Of a stretch of 64,000 nucleotides of DNA, positions 7,332-16,756 are shown piece after piece; the stretch's first letter is position 1; each line of letters opens with the position of its first letter. The translations under genes were made by a program, and so were the position numbers. Origin of the DNA: Microbacterium sp. BK668 (GTDB lineage: Bacteria > Actinomycetota > Actinomycetes > Actinomycetales > Microbacteriaceae); assembly GCF_004362195.1 (NCBI RefSeq), contig NZ_SNWG01000001.1, positions 2,480,001 to 2,544,000 of the forward strand, read 5' to 3'. The notes beneath the pieces were generated by a model, which had not been told where the DNA came from, did no database searches, and worked only from the letters and a program-made list of their open reading frames with translations.

Positions 7332-9281
7332 GTGCGTTTCGTGTGGGCCGTCGCGGCATTCGTGCTCGCGGCCGTGATGATCGGGGCGGGAATCGCTCAG
7401 CGTACGGTCTTCCAGGGACCGAAGACGCAGACGACCGCCATCTCGGTCGAAGAGGACGCTCCGTACACCCTCATCGACGGCGCCGTCCTCAATGCCGCCC
7501 CCGGCTCGCAGACGCTGCGGGCCACGGGCGAGGGCACCATCTTCGTCGCATACGGCCGCACCGCCGACATGAAGGCGTGGCTCTCCGACACGACGTACAA
7601 CGCGGTCACGCTCGACGGCGAGGGGGCCCCGGAAGCCGAGCTGGTGGAGCCGGCCGTCGAGGACGAGAGCACCGGGACGGATGCCACGACCCCCGACGCG
7701 ACGACGAATCCGCCCGACCCCGCCGCGGGCGAGGCCGCTGCCCCCGACGCGGCAGCTCCCGACGCCGCCGCTCCGGATGCGGCGACCGGCCAGGCCGCGA
7801 CCCCGGAGGCGGCCGCCGGTGAGGCTGCGGAGACGGTAGCGACCCCCGCGCGGACGCCCGTGGGGTCCGATCTCTGGCTCGACGAGTTCCAGCAGGACGA
7901 CCTCCTCGTCGCCCCGCTCCAGCTTCCCGACACGATGAGCGTCCTCGTCGCGTCCGACGGCAGCGCGCCCGCCCCGGGCGAGCTCTCTGTCTCGTGGCCG
8001 ATCCAGAACTCGACCCCATGGGCCGGACCGCTCATCGTGGGCGGTAGCATCCTCATGGCTCTCGGCATCCTGCTCTACATCCTCGGCATCCGGCACGTCC
8101 GCCGCTCGCGCGGCCCGCGCCGCAAGGGTCTCCCGCTGCCTGTCACCGAGCCGATCGATCTGGCGGTGGACGGCGCGGACAAGGGCGTCATCAGCTCCGG
8201 TGCGCCGACCCGCCGCGCCCTCGCGGGCGGCAAGCGGGCGTTCGTGTTCGTCCCCGCCGTCGCCGTGTCCGCGCTGCTGTTCACCGGCTGCTCCGCCGAT
8301 GCGTGGCCCGACCTCGCCGGCACGCCGACTCCGACTCCCACGGAGTCGGTCGTCGTGCCGGAGGGTCAGCAGGCCCCCGCGGTCACGGAGTCCCAGGCCG
8401 AGCGCATCCTGTCCCGCATCGCGGCGACGGTCGCCGAGGCCGACTCGAGCCTGGACGCGGCGCTCGCGGCGACGCGGCTGGACGGCGCCATGCTGGCGGA
8501 GCGCTCGACGAACTACCGCCTGCGCGGCGCGATCGCCGACTACCGGGCGCCTGCGGCGATTCCCACGAAACCCGTCTTCCCGCTCCTTCCCCAGGCGAAG
8601 GACGACTGGCCGCGCACCGTCATGGCCGTCGTCGCCGACGAGGACAACAAGACCGCGAACATCATGATGATGACGCAGCAGGACGCGTGGTCGGACTACA
8701 AGCTCAGCTACATGTCCAGCCTCGGGGCGGCCACCAAGCTGCCCGATCTCGCGCCGCCGTACATCGGCGCGACCGGCGTCGCGCCCGACTCGCCGTTCCT
8801 CATCATGCCGCCCAACGAGGTCGCGGCAGCCTACGCCGACATCCTGAACAAGGGCGCGGACAGCGAGTTCTACGGCATGTTCGACGAGACCGGCGACGAG
8901 TTCCGCGCGGGCGTCGCGGCTGATCGTCAGAAGCGACTCGACGAGTTCAACGCGACCGGCGCGCAGACCGGAAGCCTCACGTTCGCATCCACCGCCGGCG
9001 CCGATGCCCCGCTGTCGCTCGCTACGCTGGAGAGCGGCGCGATCGTCGCCGTGAGCCTCAACGAGACCGACACCGTCAAGCCCACCAATGCCGACGCGGT
9101 CATCAAGGTCGGCGACAACCCGACCGTGAAGACCCTCGCCGGGGTGGACCAGTCCGCCACGGGCTTCACGACGACTTTCAGCGATCAGCTCTTCTTCTAT
9201 GTGCCGAGTCAGGGCTCGACCGAGAAGATCCAGCTGCTCGGCTACGCCTCCGACATCCTCGACGCGAAGGTGATCAAGTGA
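7332..9281 (+). CDS. Large membrane-anchored protein, function unknown
   Basis: A 649-residue protein I do not recognise. An N-terminal hydrophobic segment (residues 2-22) is followed by an exterior-looking region with an Ala/Pro/Asp repeat (several PDAAA units around residues 135-160), a second hydrophobic segment (IVGGSILMALGILLYILGI, near 235-255), a basic loop, then a third segment ending in LLFTGC at C320 and a Thr/Pro linker. The remaining ~320 residues look extracytoplasmic. GTG 7332 is chosen because the hydrophobic segment starts directly there and GGGAAGG lies upstream. Database names such as glycosyltransferase for homologues have no motif support here. The stop overlaps the thioredoxin gene by four bases. 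Confidence 0.75.
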   Translation: MRFVWAVAAFVLAAVMIGAGIAQRTVFQGPKTQTTAISVEEDAPYTLIDGAVLNAAPGSQTLRATGEGTIFVAYGRTADMKAWLSDTTYNAVTLDGEGAPEAELVEPAVEDESTGTDATTPDATTNPPDPAAGEAAAPDAAAPDAAAPDAATGQAATPEAAAGEAAETVATPARTPVGSDLWLDEFQQDDLLVAPLQLPDTMSVLVASDGSAPAPGELSVSWPIQNSTPWAGPLIVGGSILMALGILLYILGIRHVRRSRGPRRKGLPLPVTEPIDLAVDGADKGVISSGAPTRRALAGGKRAFVFVPAVAVSALLFTGCSADAWPDLAGTPTPTPTESVVVPEGQQAPAVTESQAERILSRIAATVAEADSSLDAALAATRLDGAMLAERSTNYRLRGAIADYRAPAAIPTKPVFPLLPQAKDDWPRTVMAVVADEDNKTANIMMMTQQDAWSDYKLSYMSSLGAATKLPDLAPPYIGATGVAPDSPFLIMPPNEVAAAYADILNKGADSEFYGMFDETGDEFRAGVAADRQKRLDEFNATGAQTGSLTFASTAGADAPLSLATLESGAIVAVSLNETDTVKPTNADAVIKVGDNPTVKTLAGVDQSATGFTTTFSDQLFFYVPSQGSTEKIQLLGYASDILDAKVIK

Positions 9282-10219
9282 CCGATCCGGCTCCCGGCGC
9301 CGTTCTGCGCGGCGCAGTGGACCTGTCCGCTCTCCGCAACCGGCCCGCCGCACCGACGGCGGCCGCCGACGCGGCCCAGCCACCGGCGGGCGCGGTCTCG
9401 TCTCTCGTCGTCGACGTGACCGACGAGACGTTCGGGGAAGTCCTCGAACTGTCGCGGACAGTGCCCGTCGTCGTCGACCTGTGGGCGGAGTGGTGCGGGC
9501 CGTGCAAGCAGCTCAGCCCCATCCTCGAGCGGGTGGTGAAGGAGCTCGACGGCCGCCTCGTGCTCGCGAAGGTCGACGTCGACGCCAACCCTCAGCTGTC
9601 GCAGGCGTTCCGCGCGCAGTCCATTCCGATGGTGGTCGCGCTCGTCGGCGGCCAGCCCGTGCCGCTGTTCACCGGCGCCGTCCCGGAGCAGCAGGTGCGC
9701 GATGTGTTCGCCCAGCTGCTTCAGCTCGCCGCGCAGAACGGCGTGAGCGGCCGGCTCGAGGTCGCCGGCGGGGACGAGTCGCCCGAGGAGTCCGCCGAAC
9801 CGCCCCTTCCTCCGCTGCACGCAGAGGCCTTCGAGGCGATCGAGGAGGGCGACTACGCCCGCGCCGTGGCGGCGTACGAGAAGGCGCTCGCGGAGAATCC
9901 GCGGGATGCCGAGGCCCGCGCCGGTCTCGGACAGGTGCGACTCCTGGATCGCGTCAGCGGCGCCGACCTCCAGGCTGCCCGCGCCGCGGCCGCGGCCGCG
10001 CCCGCCGACGTCGACGCGCAGTTCCTCGTCGCCGATCTCGATGTCTCGGGCGGCCACGTCGACGACGCGTTCGACCGCCTGCTGGACCTCTTCGCGGCGC
10101 TGCCGGCCGACGAGCGCGCCCCCGTGCGCGAGCGTCTGCTCGAGCTCTTCGGCGTTGTCGGAGACGCCGATCCCCGCGTGCTGCGCGCGCGCGGACGGCT
10201 CGCCTCGCTCCTGTTCTAA
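9278..10219 (+). CDS. Thioredoxin-TPR protein (YbbN/CnoX-like co-chaperone)
   Basis: A 313-residue protein: an unordered Ala/Pro start, a thioredoxin domain at about 45-150 with the redox motif WCGPC (C73, C76) and the cis-Pro region QSIPMVVAL, then TPR-like helices at about 175-310 (ALAENPRDAEARAGLGQVRL). This is the architecture of CnoX/YbbN, which protects unfolding proteins and hands them to chaperones. E. coli YbbN lacks a complete CxxC; the intact pair here suggests redox activity. GTGA overlap with the upstream membrane protein suggests coupling. Confidence 0.88.
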   Translation: MTDPAPGAVLRGAVDLSALRNRPAAPTAAADAAQPPAGAVSSLVVDVTDETFGEVLELSRTVPVVVDLWAEWCGPCKQLSPILERVVKELDGRLVLAKVDVDANPQLSQAFRAQSIPMVVALVGGQPVPLFTGAVPEQQVRDVFAQLLQLAAQNGVSGRLEVAGGDESPEESAEPPLPPLHAEAFEAIEEGDYARAVAAYEKALAENPRDAEARAGLGQVRLLDRVSGADLQAARAAAAAAPADVDAQFLVADLDVSGGHVDDAFDRLLDLFAALPADERAPVRERLLELFGVVGDADPRVLRARGRLASLLF

Positions 10220-10227
10220 AGACTTCA

Positions 10228-10269
10228 CGCGAAGGGGGACGGATGCCGCGGCATCCGTCCCCCTTCGCG
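10228..10269. terminator. Bidirectional hairpin terminator (thioredoxin-TPR gene / glgB)
   Basis: A perfect 21-bp inverted repeat (CGCGAAGGGGGACGGATGCC with its complement) sits between two convergent genes and can serve both. Its apex contains the recurring GGATGCC heptamer. Confidence 0.8.
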
Positions 10270-10285
10270 TCCCGGTGCGGAGCGC

Positions 10286-12466
10286 TCAGCCCGACGTCGG
10301 CGACGGGATGTGCGCCTCGGGGTCGTGGCGGAGGTAGAGCACGCCGAGGGGCGGCAGGATCATCGTCGCGCGCTTCTCGGCGTTGGCGTTGACGACGCCC
10401 AGGTTGCCCACGCCGGATCCGCCGTACTCGGCGGCATCGGTGTTGAGCACTTCGTGCCAGACCCCCGTCTCGGGCATGTCGAGCTCGAAGTTGTAGACGG
10501 GGACGCCCGAGAAGTTGGCGATGACCGCCATGGTGTTGCCGTGCCAGTCGCGTCGCGAGAAGGCGATGACATTCGGGTTCCAGGTCGGTGCGCCCAGCCG
10601 CGAGAACGCCGCGCCGTCGCTGTCACGGGCCCACAGTGCCGAGTGGTCGCGGTAGACGCGGTTGAGCACCCCGACGAACGACTGCAGCTGAGCGTGCGAG
10701 GGCTGGTCGAGGAGCCACCAGTCCAGCGCACGGGACTCGGACCACTCCGACATCTGCCCGAACTCCTGGCCCATGAAGAGCAGCTGCTTGCCCGGGTGAC
10801 CCCACATGTACGCCAGGAACGCGCGCATGTTCGCCAGCTTCTGCCAGTGGTCTCCCGGCATCCGTCCGAACAGGCTCCCCTTGCCGTGCACGACCTCGTC
10901 GTGGCTGATGGGAAGGATGTAGTTCTCGCTGAACGCGTAGACGAAGGAGAACGACATCTCGCCCTCATGGTGCGCACGGTACATCGGATCGCGCTTGATG
11001 TACTGGAGCGAGTCGTTCATCCAGCCCATGTTCCATTTGAACCCGAAGCCCAGACCGGCCCGGCTCGTGGGCGCGGTGACCCCCGGGAAGCTCGTGGACT
11101 CCTCGGCGATCATCGCGATGCCGGGGTAGCGCTTGTAGGCCGTCGCGTTGACCTCCTGAAGGAAGGAGATGGCCTCGAGGTTCTCCCGACCGCCGTGCAC
11201 GTTGGGCACCCACTCGCCCTCCTCGCGCGAGTAGTCGAGATAGAGCATGGACGCCACGGCGTCGACGCGGAGGCCGTCGACGTGGAACTCCTCGAGCCAG
11301 TACAGCGCATTGGCGACGAGGAAGTTGCGGACCTCCCGCCGGCCGTAGTCGAAGATGTACGTCCCCCAGTCCTTGTGCTCGCCGCGGCGGGGGTCGGGGT
11401 GCTCGTACAGCGCCTCTCCGTCGAACCGGGCGAGCGCGAACGAGTCCTTCGGAAAGTGCCCCGGGACCCAGTCCATGATCACGCCGACACCGGCCTGGTG
11501 CAGTCGGTCGATGAGGTACTTGAGGTCGTCCGGGTGTCCGAAGCGGCTGGTGGGCGAGTAGTAGCCGGTGACCTGATAGCCCCACGAGCCGCCGAACGGG
11601 TGCTCCGCGAGCGGCATGAACTCGATGTGGGTGAAGCCCTGCCCGGTCACGTATTCGATGAGCTGGTCGGCGGCATCCCGATATCCGAGTCCCGGTCGCC
11701 AGGATCCGAAGTGCAGCTCGTAGATCGAGACCGGCTGCGAGACCTGCTGCGTCTTCGCGCGGTGCGACATCCAGTCGCCGTCGCCCCACGAGTATCCCGA
11801 TTGGACGACGACGGATGCCGTGGCCGGAGGCACTTCCGAGAATCGCGCCATGGGGTCGGCCTTGTCGATCCAGTCGCCGCGGCGCGTGAGGATCTGGAAC
11901 TTGTAGGCGGCGCCGGGTCCGAGCGCGGGGACGAATAGCTCCCAGACGCCGCTGGATCCCATCGAGCGCATCGAGTGGCCCTGACCGTCCCAGCTGTTGA
12001 AGTCGCCGACGACGCGCACCGCCCGTGCGTTGGGCGCCCACACGGCGAACGACGTACCCCAGGTGCCCTCGTGTTCGCGGACGTGTGCGCCGAGCACATT
12101 CCACAGCTGCTCGTGGCGGCCCTCGTGGATGAGATGGATGTCGAGCTCGCCGAGCACCGGCGCATGCCGGTAGGGATCGTCGGCGATGTAGTCGGGCGCA
12201 CCGTCGTAGGTCGTCACCAGGTGGTACGGTCCCGGGTCGCCCGCCCTCACGCCCTCCCAGATGCCGCTGCGCACGTGCTCGAGCGGCACCTCCGTGCCGT
12301 CGGTGAAGACCGCGGCGACGCTGCGGGCGAGCGGCCGGCGGGCGCGCACCGTCCACTCCCGCGTGCCCTGGCCGTCGACGCCGGGATGGATGCCGAGCAC
12401 CGAGTGCGGGTCGTGGTACGAGCCCGTCGCGACGGTGTCGAGGATCTGATCGTCGATCTGGGTCAT
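10286..12466 (-). CDS. glgB: 1,4-alpha-glucan branching enzyme
   Basis: GH13 enzyme that introduces alpha-1,6 branches into glycogen or alpha-glucan. The 726-residue product has an N-terminal CBM48-type domain (about 20-210), the catalytic barrel with EFMPLAEHPFGGSWGYQVTG, MDWVPGHFPKD, nucleophile region GLRVDAVASMLYLDY, acid/base region MIAEES and the ISHDEV motif, then a C-terminal beta domain. The ATG overlaps the end of glgE by four bases, so the two are translationally coupled. Length matches the family. Confidence 0.97.
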   Translation of the reverse strand: MTQIDDQILDTVATGSYHDPHSVLGIHPGVDGQGTREWTVRARRPLARSVAAVFTDGTEVPLEHVRSGIWEGVRAGDPGPYHLVTTYDGAPDYIADDPYRHAPVLGELDIHLIHEGRHEQLWNVLGAHVREHEGTWGTSFAVWAPNARAVRVVGDFNSWDGQGHSMRSMGSSGVWELFVPALGPGAAYKFQILTRRGDWIDKADPMARFSEVPPATASVVVQSGYSWGDGDWMSHRAKTQQVSQPVSIYELHFGSWRPGLGYRDAADQLIEYVTGQGFTHIEFMPLAEHPFGGSWGYQVTGYYSPTSRFGHPDDLKYLIDRLHQAGVGVIMDWVPGHFPKDSFALARFDGEALYEHPDPRRGEHKDWGTYIFDYGRREVRNFLVANALYWLEEFHVDGLRVDAVASMLYLDYSREEGEWVPNVHGGRENLEAISFLQEVNATAYKRYPGIAMIAEESTSFPGVTAPTSRAGLGFGFKWNMGWMNDSLQYIKRDPMYRAHHEGEMSFSFVYAFSENYILPISHDEVVHGKGSLFGRMPGDHWQKLANMRAFLAYMWGHPGKQLLFMGQEFGQMSEWSESRALDWWLLDQPSHAQLQSFVGVLNRVYRDHSALWARDSDGAAFSRLGAPTWNPNVIAFSRRDWHGNTMAVIANFSGVPVYNFELDMPETGVWHEVLNTDAAEYGGSGVGNLGVVNANAEKRATMILPPLGVLYLRHDPEAHIPSPTSG

Positions 12467-14547
12467 CGCGTCTCCTTCACGTGCAGGATGTGGACGGGCT
12501 CATGGAAGGCGTCGAGGCGGACGAAGTCGTGATCGGACCACGTCCACTGTTCCCCGGTCAGCAGCTCCTCCACCTCGAACGGCTCACCGGGCGTCACGCC
12601 CCAGATCCGGGTGTCGAGGTGGACCATCGTCTGGCGCACCGAGTGCGGGTCGACGTTGGCCACGACGATGATGGTGTCGCTGCGGCCGGTGGGGGAGAGC
12701 GCCGCGTCCAGATGCTTGGAGTACACGAGGATGGCGTCGTCATCGCTCCAGTGCGCGCTGAAGTTGCGCAGCTGGCGGAGCGCGGGGTGCTCGCGCCGGA
12801 TCTCGTTCAGGCGGCGCAGGAAGGGGGCGAGGGAGTTCCCGGATGCCTCCGAGCCCTCCCAGTCGCGGAGCTTGTACTCGTACTTCTCGTTGTCGATGTT
12901 CTCTTCGGATCCCGGTCGCGCGACGTTCTCGAACAGCTCGTAGCCCGCGTAGACGCCGTAGAGGGGCGCGGCGGTCGCCGCGATGGCGGCTCGGATCTTG
13001 TATCCCGGCCGGCCACCGTACTGCAGGAACTCGGTGAGGATGTCCGGCGTGTTGACGAAGAGGTTGGGACGCATGAAGTCAGCGGTCTCGGTCGAGACGG
13101 CGCCGAGGAACTCCTCGAGCTCCTCCTTCGTATTGCGCCACGTGAAGTACGAGTAGCTCTGCTGGAAACCCGCCATCGCCAGGCCCTGCATCGGAGCGGG
13201 GCGGGTGAAGGCCTCCGCGAGGAAGATGACGTCGGGATCATCCGCGTTCACGGTCGCGATCAGCCACTCCCAGAACTGGAGGGGCTTGGTGTGGGGGTTG
13301 TCGACGCGGAAGATCTTCACGCCTTGCGCGACCCAGTGCCGGACGACGCGGAGCACCTCCGCTTTGATGCCCTCGGGATCGTTGTCGAAGTTGACCGGAT
13401 AGATGTCCTGGTACTTCTTCGGCGGATTCTCGGCGTACGCGATCGATCCGTCCGGGAGCGTCGTGAACCACTCCGGATGCTCCGCCACCCACGGGTGGTC
13501 CGGCGCCGCCTGCAGCGCGAGGTCGAGCGCGACCTCGATCCCCTCGGCGCGGGCGGCGCGCACGAACGCACGGAAATCGGCGAGCGAGCCGAGGTCCGGG
13601 TGCACGGTGTCGTGCCCGCCCTCCGCGGCGCCGATCGCCCACGGCGAGCCGGGGTCGCCGGGCTGCGCGTCGAGGGTGTTGTTGCGGCCCTTGCGGTTGA
13701 GGCGGCCGATGGGGTGGATGGGCGGCAGGTAGAGCACCTCGAAGCCCATCGCCGCGACGGCCGGGAGGCGCTTGACCGCCGTGCGGAACGTGCCGCTCTT
13801 GATCGTGCCGTCCTTCAGGAGCCGGGCGCCCTCGGACCGGGGGAAGAATTCGTACCAGGCGCCGACCCCCGCGCGCTCGCGCTCCACGAGCAGCTCGTGC
13901 GTCTGCCCCACCGTGACCAGCGACGCGAGGGGACGGGCCCGGAAGTACTCCGCGATCGCGGGATCCCGGACGACCGCGAGAGCGGCCTCGTCGTCGACGG
14001 CTGCGTCGCGCAGACGCGCCGCGGCTTCGCGCAGCGCCTTCCTCTCCGCGGGGGGACGCCCCTTCTCGGCGATCGCGCGCTCGAACAGCCGAGCACCCAT
14101 CTCGCGCATGAGCTGACTGTCCACGCCCGCCGCGATCTTGAGGTCGGCGGCGTGCTCCCACGTGGCGAAATCGTCGGCGAAGCCCTCGAAGCGGAAGGTC
14201 CACACTCCCTGCTCGAGCGGCGCGACGAGGGTCGTCCAGCGGTCGAAGCCGTCGTTCAGAGGGCTCAGCCGGTGCAGCGACTCGTCGCCCGAGGGTGAGA
14301 ACAGGCGCACGTGGACGCCGATCCGGTCGTGGCCCTCGCGGAAGGCCGTCGTGCGGAAGGGCACCACCTCGCCCACGAACGCCTTCGGCCGGAAGCGGCC
14401 GCCCGGCGTGGAGGGGAAGGGCAGTGCGAGGGGGATCCGACCGGTGAGGGTCGCGGCATCCTCCTGCCACGGGGAAGCGGGTCGGAGCGGGAGGGAGGAT
14501 CCGCTCCGCCAGGGACGGGGCTGCGCGGCGCGCTTGGACGTGACCAC
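12463..14547 (-). CDS. glgE: Alpha-1,4-glucan:maltose-1-phosphate maltosyltransferase
   Basis: GH13_3 enzyme that elongates linear alpha-1,4-glucan from maltose-1-phosphate. The 694-residue protein shows GlgE-specific stretches: DLALQAAPDHPW, EWFTTLPDGSIAYAENPPKK followed by YQDIYPVNFD, the nucleophile Asp in FRVDNPHTKP, and AEAFTRP with the catalytic Glu. The GTG start lies exactly six bases after a TAGGTT hexamer, implying a leaderless mRNA. It is coupled to glgB downstream. The maltose-1-phosphate supply genes (treS, mak or glgM) are not in this window. Confidence 0.95.
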   Translation of the reverse strand: MVTSKRAAQPRPWRSGSSLPLRPASPWQEDAATLTGRIPLALPFPSTPGGRFRPKAFVGEVVPFRTTAFREGHDRIGVHVRLFSPSGDESLHRLSPLNDGFDRWTTLVAPLEQGVWTFRFEGFADDFATWEHAADLKIAAGVDSQLMREMGARLFERAIAEKGRPPAERKALREAAARLRDAAVDDEAALAVVRDPAIAEYFRARPLASLVTVGQTHELLVERERAGVGAWYEFFPRSEGARLLKDGTIKSGTFRTAVKRLPAVAAMGFEVLYLPPIHPIGRLNRKGRNNTLDAQPGDPGSPWAIGAAEGGHDTVHPDLGSLADFRAFVRAARAEGIEVALDLALQAAPDHPWVAEHPEWFTTLPDGSIAYAENPPKKYQDIYPVNFDNDPEGIKAEVLRVVRHWVAQGVKIFRVDNPHTKPLQFWEWLIATVNADDPDVIFLAEAFTRPAPMQGLAMAGFQQSYSYFTWRNTKEELEEFLGAVSTETADFMRPNLFVNTPDILTEFLQYGGRPGYKIRAAIAATAAPLYGVYAGYELFENVARPGSEENIDNEKYEYKLRDWEGSEASGNSLAPFLRRLNEIRREHPALRQLRNFSAHWSDDDAILVYSKHLDAALSPTGRSDTIIVVANVDPHSVRQTMVHLDTRIWGVTPGEPFEVEELLTGEQWTWSDHDFVRLDAFHEPVHILHVKETR

Positions 14548-14553
14548 GACTCG

Positions 14554-14559
14554 AACCTA
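14554..14559 (-). promoter_or_regulatory. -10 element of glgE, leaderless spacing
   Basis: TAGGTT, then CGAGTC (6 bases), then the GTG start. Transcription would begin at the start codon. Confidence 0.6.
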
Positions 14560-14612
14560 CCGCGACGCCCGCCGCGCGCGCATCGCGCCTTGACAGAACG
14601 GAAGCGGGCGTA

Positions 14613-16697
14613 TTATCCGGCGCGGAAGAGGTGCATCGAGGTTCCCGTCATGTGCACCGTCTGCCCCGCGAGGAAGCGCTGCGCGTCCTCGGTCGGCCTC
14701 TCGTCGGCGCTCGACCAGAGCGAGACATAGCCGTCGACCCCGTCGATCGTGGGGAGCGTGACGTCGATCGGATGCTCCGTGCCGTGGACGATGAGCAGGA
14801 TCCGGTTCGGGTCCTCCCGCTCGGGAGTGGATGCCGCGACGTACTGCAGCGTGCGGTGCGCCGGGTTCGTCCAGCGCTCGTTCGACATCGTCTCGCCGTG
14901 CTCGTCGTACCACTGCATGACCGAGGCCGACGGAGTGTGCTGGTCGACCCGGGCGAAGCGCGCCGGGCGCAGGGCGGGGTTGTCCTGACGGAGCCGGATC
15001 AGCCGCTGAACGTGCGCGAAGAGGTCGTCCTGCCAGGGGGCATGGGCCCAGGGGAGCCAGGTCAGGGCGGAGTCGTGGCAGTACGCGTTGTTGTTGCCGC
15101 GCTGGGTCCGGCCGAACTCGTCGCCTGCCGTGATCATGGGGATCCCCGCCGAGAGGAGGAGCGTGCCGAGGAGATTCCGCATCGCCTTGCGCCGCGTCGC
15201 GAGGATGCTCTCGTCGTCCGTGGCTCCTTCCGCACCGTGATTGAAGGATCGGTTCGTGTCGGCGCCGTCGCGATTCTGCTCACCGTTGCCCATGTTGTGC
15301 TTCACGTCGTACGAGACGAGGTCCCGCAACGTGAAGCCGTCGTGGGCGGTGACGAAGTTGATGCTCGCGAGGGGCCCGCGCTCGACGCTGAAGGTGTTCG
15401 ACGAACCCGCGAGCCGCGTCGCGAACCCGCCGATGCCGACCGGGGGCGTCGATGCCCGGCGCGCATAGTCGATGTCGCTCAGCCAGAAGTTCCGGACGCG
15501 ATCGCGGTAGCGGTCGTTCCACTCGTGCCAGCCCACGCCGAAGTTGCCCGTCTGCCAGCCGCCGATGCCGACATCCCACGGCTCGGCGATCTTCTTCACG
15601 CCCGCCAGCTGCGGGTCGTCGCGGATCGCGCGCAGGAGCGGATGGTCCGGGGTGAAGGCGTGCGCGGCGTCGCGGCCGAGCGTCGTAGCGAGATCGAAGC
15701 GGAACCCGTCGATCTGCACGTCGTTCGCCCAGTAGCGGAGGGAGTCGAGCACGAGTCGGGCCGCGGCATCCGTCGATGTGTCGACCGAATTGCCGCACCC
15801 CGTGACGTCGATGTACGCGCCGTCCTCGTGCTGCCGGTAGTACCGGCGGTTGTCGATCCCGCGCAGGCTCGTGCGGGGACCGCCGATCTCGGCCTCGGAG
15901 GTGTGGTTGTAGACGACGTCGAGCACGACCTCCAGACCCGCCTCGTGAAGGAGCTTCACCATGCCCTTGAACTCGCGCAGCACCGCCTCGGGTCCCTCGG
16001 TCCGGCTCGCCGCGGTCGCGTAGGGTGCGTGCGGCGCGAAGAAGTTGAGCGAGTTGTAGCCCCAGTAGTTCGTCAGGTGATGCTGGAGCAGGCGCGGCTC
16101 GGTGGCGAACGCGTGCACCGGGAGAAGCTCGATCGTCGTGACGCCCAGGGACAGGAAGTGCTCGATCATGGCGGGATGGGCGAGCCCCGCGTACGTTCCA
16201 TGGAGCGCCGGCGGGACATGCGGATGCCGCTTCGACAGGCCCTTCACATGACCCTCGTAGATCACGGTGCGATCGAGCGGCACCGCGGGCTTGCTCACGC
16301 CGCCCCAGTCGAAGCCGCCGTCGACGACCACCGAGCGCCAGTCGCCGTAGCCGCCGGACACGAGCCCCTTGGCGTAGGGGTCGATCAGGAGACTGCGGGG
16401 GTTGAAGGTGTTGCCCGGTCCGGCCGGACCCTGGACGCGCAGTGCGTAGCGCGTCCCCGGTCGGAGCAGGGGAGTGGTGATCTCCCACACGCCGCCCCCC
16501 ACCGGCTCGAGAGCTTCGCCATGCGTGATCCAGTCCAGGTCGGTGTCGTCGAAGACGACGAGCTCCACTCCGTCGGCGTGCTCGGACCATACGCGGAGCC
16601 GGCCGCCGCCGGGCACGCGAGTGACACCGAGCCCGTCGAGTTCTTCGCTGAGAAGCCCGGGCGAGGTGATGATCGCGAGGGAGTCCGTGGAGGACAT
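14613..16697 (-). CDS. glgX: Glycogen debranching enzyme GlgX
   Basis: GH13_11 isoamylase-type enzyme that removes alpha-1,6 branches. The 694-residue product has an N-terminal CBM48-like domain (TRVPGGGRLRVWSEHADGVE), the catalytic barrel with VLDVVYNHTSEAEIGG, DGFRFDLATTLGRD (nucleophile Asp), KKIAEPWDVG (acid/base Glu) and NFVTAHDGFTL (transition-state Asp). ATG 16697 is chosen over upstream in-frame codons because a TACTCT hexamer ends seven bases before it. It lies 65 bases before glgE in the same direction, completing a glucan-handling cluster. Confidence 0.95.
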   Translation of the reverse strand: MSSTDSLAIITSPGLLSEELDGLGVTRVPGGGRLRVWSEHADGVELVVFDDTDLDWITHGEALEPVGGGVWEITTPLLRPGTRYALRVQGPAGPGNTFNPRSLLIDPYAKGLVSGGYGDWRSVVVDGGFDWGGVSKPAVPLDRTVIYEGHVKGLSKRHPHVPPALHGTYAGLAHPAMIEHFLSLGVTTIELLPVHAFATEPRLLQHHLTNYWGYNSLNFFAPHAPYATAASRTEGPEAVLREFKGMVKLLHEAGLEVVLDVVYNHTSEAEIGGPRTSLRGIDNRRYYRQHEDGAYIDVTGCGNSVDTSTDAAARLVLDSLRYWANDVQIDGFRFDLATTLGRDAAHAFTPDHPLLRAIRDDPQLAGVKKIAEPWDVGIGGWQTGNFGVGWHEWNDRYRDRVRNFWLSDIDYARRASTPPVGIGGFATRLAGSSNTFSVERGPLASINFVTAHDGFTLRDLVSYDVKHNMGNGEQNRDGADTNRSFNHGAEGATDDESILATRRKAMRNLLGTLLLSAGIPMITAGDEFGRTQRGNNNAYCHDSALTWLPWAHAPWQDDLFAHVQRLIRLRQDNPALRPARFARVDQHTPSASVMQWYDEHGETMSNERWTNPAHRTLQYVAASTPEREDPNRILLIVHGTEHPIDVTLPTIDGVDGYVSLWSSADERPTEDAQRFLAGQTVHMTGTSMHLFRAG

Positions 16698-16704
16698 GCG
16701 ATCT

Positions 16705-16710
16705 AGAGTA
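16705..16710 (-). promoter_or_regulatory. -10 element of glgX, leaderless spacing
   Basis: TACTCT, seven bases, then the ATG. It lies in a 59-base gap shared with the divergent cysteine desulfurase gene. Confidence 0.5.
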
Positions 16711-16756
16711 ATCACGCCACGCGCCGGGAGTGTTACCGCAGGACAAGGGGGACGCG

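Noticed and set aside
7266..9383. Minus-strand open frame of 705 codons opposite the 7332 gene
   Set aside because: The plus-strand frame has membrane segments, a lipobox and coupling to the thioredoxin gene; the antisense translation is Arg/Gly-rich with no domain.
12481..14298. Plus-strand open frame of 605 codons opposite glgE
   Set aside because: GlgE catalytic motifs on the minus strand are complete; the plus-strand product looks like a mirror of biased codons.
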